Shown piece by piece: positions 60,327-64,000 of a stretch of DNA of 64,000 nucleotides. Made by a program: the position numbers and the translations under genes. Below the pieces are notes generated by a model that had not been told where the DNA came from, did not search any database, and saw only the letters and a list, made by a program, of their open reading frames with translations. The stretch's first letter is position 1. The number at the start of each line of letters is the position of its first letter. This DNA comes from JAEUQQ01 sp963697285. Its GTDB lineage: Bacteria > Acidobacteriota > Vicinamibacteria > Vicinamibacterales > JAFNAJ01. The stretch spans positions 248,001 through 312,000 of the forward strand of contig CAVONI010000011.1 in assembly GCA_963697285.1 (NCBI GenBank), read 5' to 3'.

Positions 60327-62000
60327 TCAGAAACTCGTGTACGTGCCCGTGTCGTCCATGGGAATGCGCTGCGCTGAACTCCTCGACGAGGCGTGCGCGA
60401 GCGGGATCACGTGCCCGGTGGGCCGCCGCTGATCGCCCCGTGCGGCAGGAGGCGCCTGGCTTGGTGACGCCGCGCGCTTCACGGAGCCGACGACGAGTTC
60501 GTGCAGCGACTCGACGAGGGCGTGCGTGTGTTCGGCCTGTGCGCTGAGTTCCTCGCTGGCGGCCGCGCTCTCTTCGGCCGTGGCCGCCGACATCTGGGTG
60601 ACCTTCTCCATCTGGCCGATGGCCTGGCTGACCTGCTGAATCCCCTGGGCCTGCTGCTCGCTTGCGTGCCTGACCTCGTCGACCATGCCGCGCACCGACG
60701 TGACGCTCTCGGCGATTTTCGTCAGCGAGGCGGTGAAGCGTTCGAGCCGCGCGCTGCCCTGAACCGCCGTGCGCGACGATTCCTCGATCAGGGCGGCCGT
60801 GTCCTTCGCGGCCTGCGCACTGCGGTGGGCCAGCCCGCGGACTTCGTCGGCGACCACCGCGAAGCCCATGCCCGCCTCGCCCGCCCGCGCGGCCTCGACC
60901 GCCGCGTTCAGGGCGAGGATGTTCGTCTGGAACGCGATCTCGTCGATGGTCTTGATGATCTTCGAGACGCGCTGGCTCGACTCCTGGATGGCCGCCATCG
61001 ACGCGTGCATCTCGTCGAGCGCGTGCGCCGTCTCGGTGACGTTGGCGTCGACCACTCCCATGACCTCGGCGGCGTGCAGCGAGTTCGCAGCGTTCTGCTT
61101 GGTCATGGCCGACATCTCCTCCATCGAGGCTGATGTCTCTTCCAGTGAGGCCGCCTGCTCGGTGGTGCCCTGTGACAGCGACTGCGCCGTGCACGAGACC
61201 TGGCTCGACACCTGCGAGACCTGGTCGGCACCCTCCACCAGCTGGCCGACCAGCTGGGCGACGGGCCTCACCACGGTCCGGTTCGTCACGACGTGCAGGA
61301 TGGCGCCTGCCACGAGGATCAGCAGCAGGACGACGCCCGCACCCCTCCACATGGCGGCCGCGATGCGCGCCTGGGCGTCGCCCAACGGCTGGATCACCTC
61401 GAACGCGCCGTGCACCTCGCCGACTTTCCAGCCCTCCATGCGCGTGCCGGTCGGGTCGAGGCCCTTGTCATTGCCCCAGAGCGCCTTCGACGTTGCGGGG
61501 TCGCCGTGGCACAGCAGGCACTCCTCGCTGAGCCTGATGGGGCGGAAGTACCGGATCGCGTTCTGCGCCGTGTCGATCTCGATGTGCTCGGTGACGTCGG
61601 ACGACTCGAAGATCTTCAGGACGCGCGCTTCGACCTCGTCGGGCTCGTTCTTGGGGTTGCGGGGCCGGAACTTCGGCGCACGGAAGGTGTATCCGCCCTC
61701 CTCGGACTTGGCCTGGCCAGCGCGCCACGCGGTGGCAACCGGCGTGGCCGCGACGAGCCGATCCTGGCGTCCGGCTTCGGCCCACTCGCGCAGCCGCGCG
61801 GCGTCGAACACGCCGGTCTCCCAGTTCCGTGTCATCTCGCCGCGCGTCGCTTCAGCCATGAGGACGACGCTGCGCGCCTTCTCGACGTACTGCTGCGTGA
61901 CGCTCTCGCGGGCCTCGCGATAGTAGAGACCGAAGAGGACGCCAGCCACGCCGACGATCAACGCGACGCCAAGTGCGATGGTGCGCTTTCCTAGACTCAC
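60327..62000 (-). CDS. Methyl-accepting chemotaxis protein with a haem c (Tll0287-like/DUF3365) sensor domain
   Basis: This 557-residue receptor starts at GTG 61998-62000, with GGGAG 8 nt upstream. A transmembrane helix (TIALGVALIVGVAGVLFGLYY) leads into a periplasmic sensor of the Tll0287/DUF3365 type with the c-type haem motif CLLCH (about residue 160). A second helix (AGVVLLLILVAGAILHVV) precedes the HAMP-like region and the signalling domain with IDEIAFQTNILALNAAVEAARAGE. DUF3365 receptors bind haem and sense redox-active molecules, oxygen or NO. No CheR/CheB-binding pentapeptide is obvious at the C-terminus. The carbonic anhydrase gene follows after 2 nt. Confidence 0.9.
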   Translation of the reverse strand: MSLGKRTIALGVALIVGVAGVLFGLYYREARESVTQQYVEKARSVVLMAEATRGEMTRNWETGVFDAARLREWAEAGRQDRLVAATPVATAWRAGQAKSEEGGYTFRAPKFRPRNPKNEPDEVEARVLKIFESSDVTEHIEIDTAQNAIRYFRPIRLSEECLLCHGDPATSKALWGNDKGLDPTGTRMEGWKVGEVHGAFEVIQPLGDAQARIAAAMWRGAGVVLLLILVAGAILHVVTNRTVVRPVAQLVGQLVEGADQVSQVSSQVSCTAQSLSQGTTEQAASLEETSASMEEMSAMTKQNAANSLHAAEVMGVVDANVTETAHALDEMHASMAAIQESSQRVSKIIKTIDEIAFQTNILALNAAVEAARAGEAGMGFAVVADEVRGLAHRSAQAAKDTAALIEESSRTAVQGSARLERFTASLTKIAESVTSVRGMVDEVRHASEQQAQGIQQVSQAIGQMEKVTQMSAATAEESAAASEELSAQAEHTHALVESLHELVVGSVKRAASPSQAPPAARGDQRRPTGHVIPLAHASSRSSAQRIPMDDTGTYTSF

Positions 62001-62126
62001 GTACGTCACTCCCTGCAATCGTGTCGGGCCCGAGCGCGCGAGCCATCCGGCCGCGCGAGGCCCATGAGGCCAATCGGCATGCCCATGGATGAGCATGAGC
62101 AAGGGCGCCTGTGCGACGCGACGATG

Positions 62127-63041
62127 TCAGTGGGTGCTGTGATCGACAGCCGGGGTGTTCGATCGGGGCGTTGCGAGCGCCGGTGTCACGGGCGCCCTCG
62201 CGTCGGGACGTGCCGACGTCTCAGCGGAGGGGTCGACCTGCAGTGTTGGATCCTCGACGGTGCGCGGGTCGTACGACATGACGATGATCGACACGCGGCG
62301 ATTGCGCGCGTCGGACGGGTCAGGAACCCTCAGGTGCGTGTCGGCGAAACCGCGGACGCCCACGACCTGGTGGTCGTGCAGCCCGCCTTCTTCCATGATC
62401 CGGCGGGCCGAGTTCGCGCGGTCAGCCGACAACTCCCAGTTCGTGTAGATGCCCGACCGCGAGAACGGCTGCGCGTCCGTGTGCCCTTCCACGATGATCG
62501 GGTTCTGGAGCACGCCCAGTTCCTTGGCGATCGCACGCAGCAGGCGCTCGGTCCCGGACCTTACGTGCGCGCTCCCCGAGTCGAAGAACGTCGACTCGGC
62601 GCCCTCGACCAGTTCGATGCGCAGCCCGTCGGAGGTCATCTGGACCTCGACCTGCTTCTTGAGGTCGGTGAACTCTGGCGTGTCCTCGAGCATCTGCCGG
62701 ATCTGCCCGGCCATCTTCTCGAGTGCCTTCGCGTCGCCCACGCCGACCACGACCTTGCTGTCGGAGGTGCGGACGCGGGCAGGCGAATCCGGCTCCAGCG
62801 GCTTCTCGCCGCCGGGGATGGGACCGTTCGACTTGGCGTAGTCGAAGATGCCCGGGTCCTTGAAGTAGCCCGACACGGCGGCCTTGACCGCGTTGCTCTG
62901 TGCCACGAGCCACATGACCAGGAAGAAGGCCATCATCGCCGTGACGAAGTCGGCGTACGCCACTTTCCACGCGCCGCCATGATGGCCGCCGTGGCCACCC
63001 TTCTTGACCTTCTTGATGATGACGACTGACGGATTCTTCAC
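62127..63041 (-). CDS. motB: Flagellar motor stator protein MotB
   Basis: MotB is the peptidoglycan-binding half of the proton-driven stator. This 304-residue protein has the single helix WKVAYADFVTAMMAFFLVMWLVAQ whose Asp (in YADF) carries protons, a plug/linker region, and an OmpA-like domain with FDSGSAHVRSG, EGHTDAQPFS, NWELSADRANSARR and DARNRRVSI. A Pro-rich tail follows. The gene lies 42 nt after motA and both are needed for rotation. Length fits (about 300). Confidence 0.95.
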   Translation of the reverse strand: MKNPSVVIIKKVKKGGHGGHHGGAWKVAYADFVTAMMAFFLVMWLVAQSNAVKAAVSGYFKDPGIFDYAKSNGPIPGGEKPLEPDSPARVRTSDSKVVVGVGDAKALEKMAGQIRQMLEDTPEFTDLKKQVEVQMTSDGLRIELVEGAESTFFDSGSAHVRSGTERLLRAIAKELGVLQNPIIVEGHTDAQPFSRSGIYTNWELSADRANSARRIMEEGGLHDHQVVGVRGFADTHLRVPDPSDARNRRVSIIVMSYDPRTVEDPTLQVDPSAETSARPDARAPVTPALATPRSNTPAVDHSTH

Positions 63042-63083
63042 GACGGGTGCTCCGCGCGGGGACGACAGCTACTCGGCGCCGGC

Positions 63084-63965
63084 TCAGGCCGCGGCGGCGT
63101 TCTGCGCGGCCTGCTGCCCTGCCTTCTTGCAGTACTTCTCGGTTTCTTCGAAGGTCGGACGCACTTCGCCCGGGAGCACGCGACGCGCGAACTCCACGGC
63201 GATGACGGGCGGGAACCCCTTGTAGACGGCAAGCAGGCCGGTCTTGATGCAGACCAGGTAGTGCCCATCGTCGTTCACGCAGTGCTCCATGTTCTTCGCC
63301 AGCGGGCCGACGAAGCCGTAGCACATCAGGATGCCCAGGAAGGTGCCGACGAGGGCGGCCGCCACGTGGTGTCCAATCTCCTCGACGGGCCCGCCGATCG
63401 ACTGCATCGTGACCACGATGCCGAGCACCGCCGCCACGATCCCGAGCCCGGGCAGCGCGTCGCTCATTGTCGTCAGGGCCTGCGAGGGCTTGAGTTCTTC
63501 CTGGTGGTGCACCTCGAGGTCTTCGTCCATCAACGCCTCGAGGTCGTGGGGGGCGATGCCGCCCAGGATGATCACCTTGATCGAATCCGACAAGAAGTGG
63601 ACCGCGTGGTGTCGCGCGAGGAACTTCGGGTACTTCGCCATGATGGGACTCTTCGACGCGTCCTCGACGTGCGACTCGAGGGCCATGACGCCCGACTGCT
63701 GGGTCAGCTTGAAGAGCGAGTAGAGCATGCCCAGCAACTCGAGGTATTCGGCCTTGCCCGGACGCGGCTTCATGGCGCCAGCGATTTGCGCGGCCATGCC
63801 CTTGAGTACCGGAATCGACGTGCTGATGATCGTGGAGCCGATGGCCGCGCCCCCGATGATCACGAGTTCGGCCGGCTGGATGAGGACCGGGATGGGCCCG
63901 CCCGCCATGACGAACCCGCCGAGCACGCAGCCCAGCACTACAACGAACCCGACGATCACCAGCAT
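63084..63965 (-). CDS. motA: Flagellar motor stator protein MotA
   Basis: MotA forms the proton channel of the stator with MotB. This 293-residue protein has four membrane segments (about residues 1-22, 30-50, 170-195 and 200-222), with a cytoplasmic loop rich in charged residues (KPRPGKAEYLELLG and EDASKSPIMAKYPKF) that contacts the rotor. Conserved prolines lie in SDALPGLGIVAAVLGIVVTM near helix three. The gene ends 42 nt before motB. It is complete; the window's last 35 nt (63966-64000) lie upstream of its start. Confidence 0.95.
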   Translation of the reverse strand: MLVIVGFVVVLGCVLGGFVMAGGPIPVLIQPAELVIIGGAAIGSTIISTSIPVLKGMAAQIAGAMKPRPGKAEYLELLGMLYSLFKLTQQSGVMALESHVEDASKSPIMAKYPKFLARHHAVHFLSDSIKVIILGGIAPHDLEALMDEDLEVHHQEELKPSQALTTMSDALPGLGIVAAVLGIVVTMQSIGGPVEEIGHHVAAALVGTFLGILMCYGFVGPLAKNMEHCVNDDGHYLVCIKTGLLAVYKGFPPVIAVEFARRVLPGEVRPTFEETEKYCKKAGQQAAQNAAAA

Positions 63966-64000
63966 GCGGTTGCTCCTGGCACGCGCGGCACACCCGCGCG

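Overview
The window is GC-rich DNA (roughly two thirds G+C by eye) from a bacterium that is most likely an Acidobacteriota member, perhaps of the Vicinamibacteria. The best marker is the secreted VWA protein at 19944-21770, which matches the 'VWFA-related Acidobacterial domain' type. The pathway mix also fits: an NifJ-type pyruvate:ferredoxin oxidoreductase beside a 2-oxoglutarate dehydrogenase, a B12-dependent MetH, and a flagellar motor with chemotaxis genes. No rRNA, tRNA, CRISPR array or intact insertion sequence was seen.

Layout. (1) 1-7756: a glycoconjugate cassette on the plus strand (family 2 glycosyltransferase, NHL-repeat protein, ABC exporter, two more glycosyltransferases, PIG-L deacetylase), mostly joined by 4-nt start/stop overlaps. 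(2) 7859-10938: a large secreted repeat protein, then, convergently, a Tat-exported peroxiredoxin whose peroxidatic position is an in-frame UGA followed by a bacterial SECIS-like hairpin, so a likely selenoprotein. (3) 11115-19774: a small unknown gene, a thioesterase, sucA-sucB, an aldo/keto reductase, a ChaN-PDZ protein and an M20 amidohydrolase. (4) 19800-25113: an accessory patch where the end of ahcY and the start of the VWA gene were tandemly duplicated, leaving two junk fragments and two different cargo genes (a small membrane protein and a TIR-domain protein). (5) 23572-33449: a methyl-cycle region with ahcY, metH and threonine dehydrogenase plus two ArsR-methyltransferase fusion regulators (SahR-like), each in front of a methyl-cycle gene and each with its own palindromic operator. 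(6) 33446-40382: oligoendopeptidase F, a phosphodiesterase, a SLOG-like protein, a UbiD decarboxylase, a GNAT acetyltransferase, ApaG and a DUF4920 protein. (7) 40383-52131: nifJ with a dihydroorotate-dehydrogenase-like partner, an ECF sigma/anti-sigma pair, and the divergent TolC-HlyD-RND efflux operon. (8) 52228-63965: a minus-strand motility array (motA, motB, a haem-type chemoreceptor, a secreted beta carbonic anhydrase, cheA, cheR, cheD, a CheY-like regulator, cheX, cheB, cheW).

How it works together. The last block is a nearly complete chemotaxis pathway with the stator; its single receptor carries a haem c motif and is followed after 2 nt by an exported carbonic anhydrase, suggesting redox- or CO2/pH-linked taxis. 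In the methyl cycle MetH regenerates methionine, AhcY removes S-adenosylhomocysteine and the two fusion regulators probably sense cycle intermediates. Several promoters have a -10 hexamer only 6-7 nt before the start codon, implying leaderless mRNAs. Three genes contain an extra G in a GGG run and one lacks a base, which may be assembly error.
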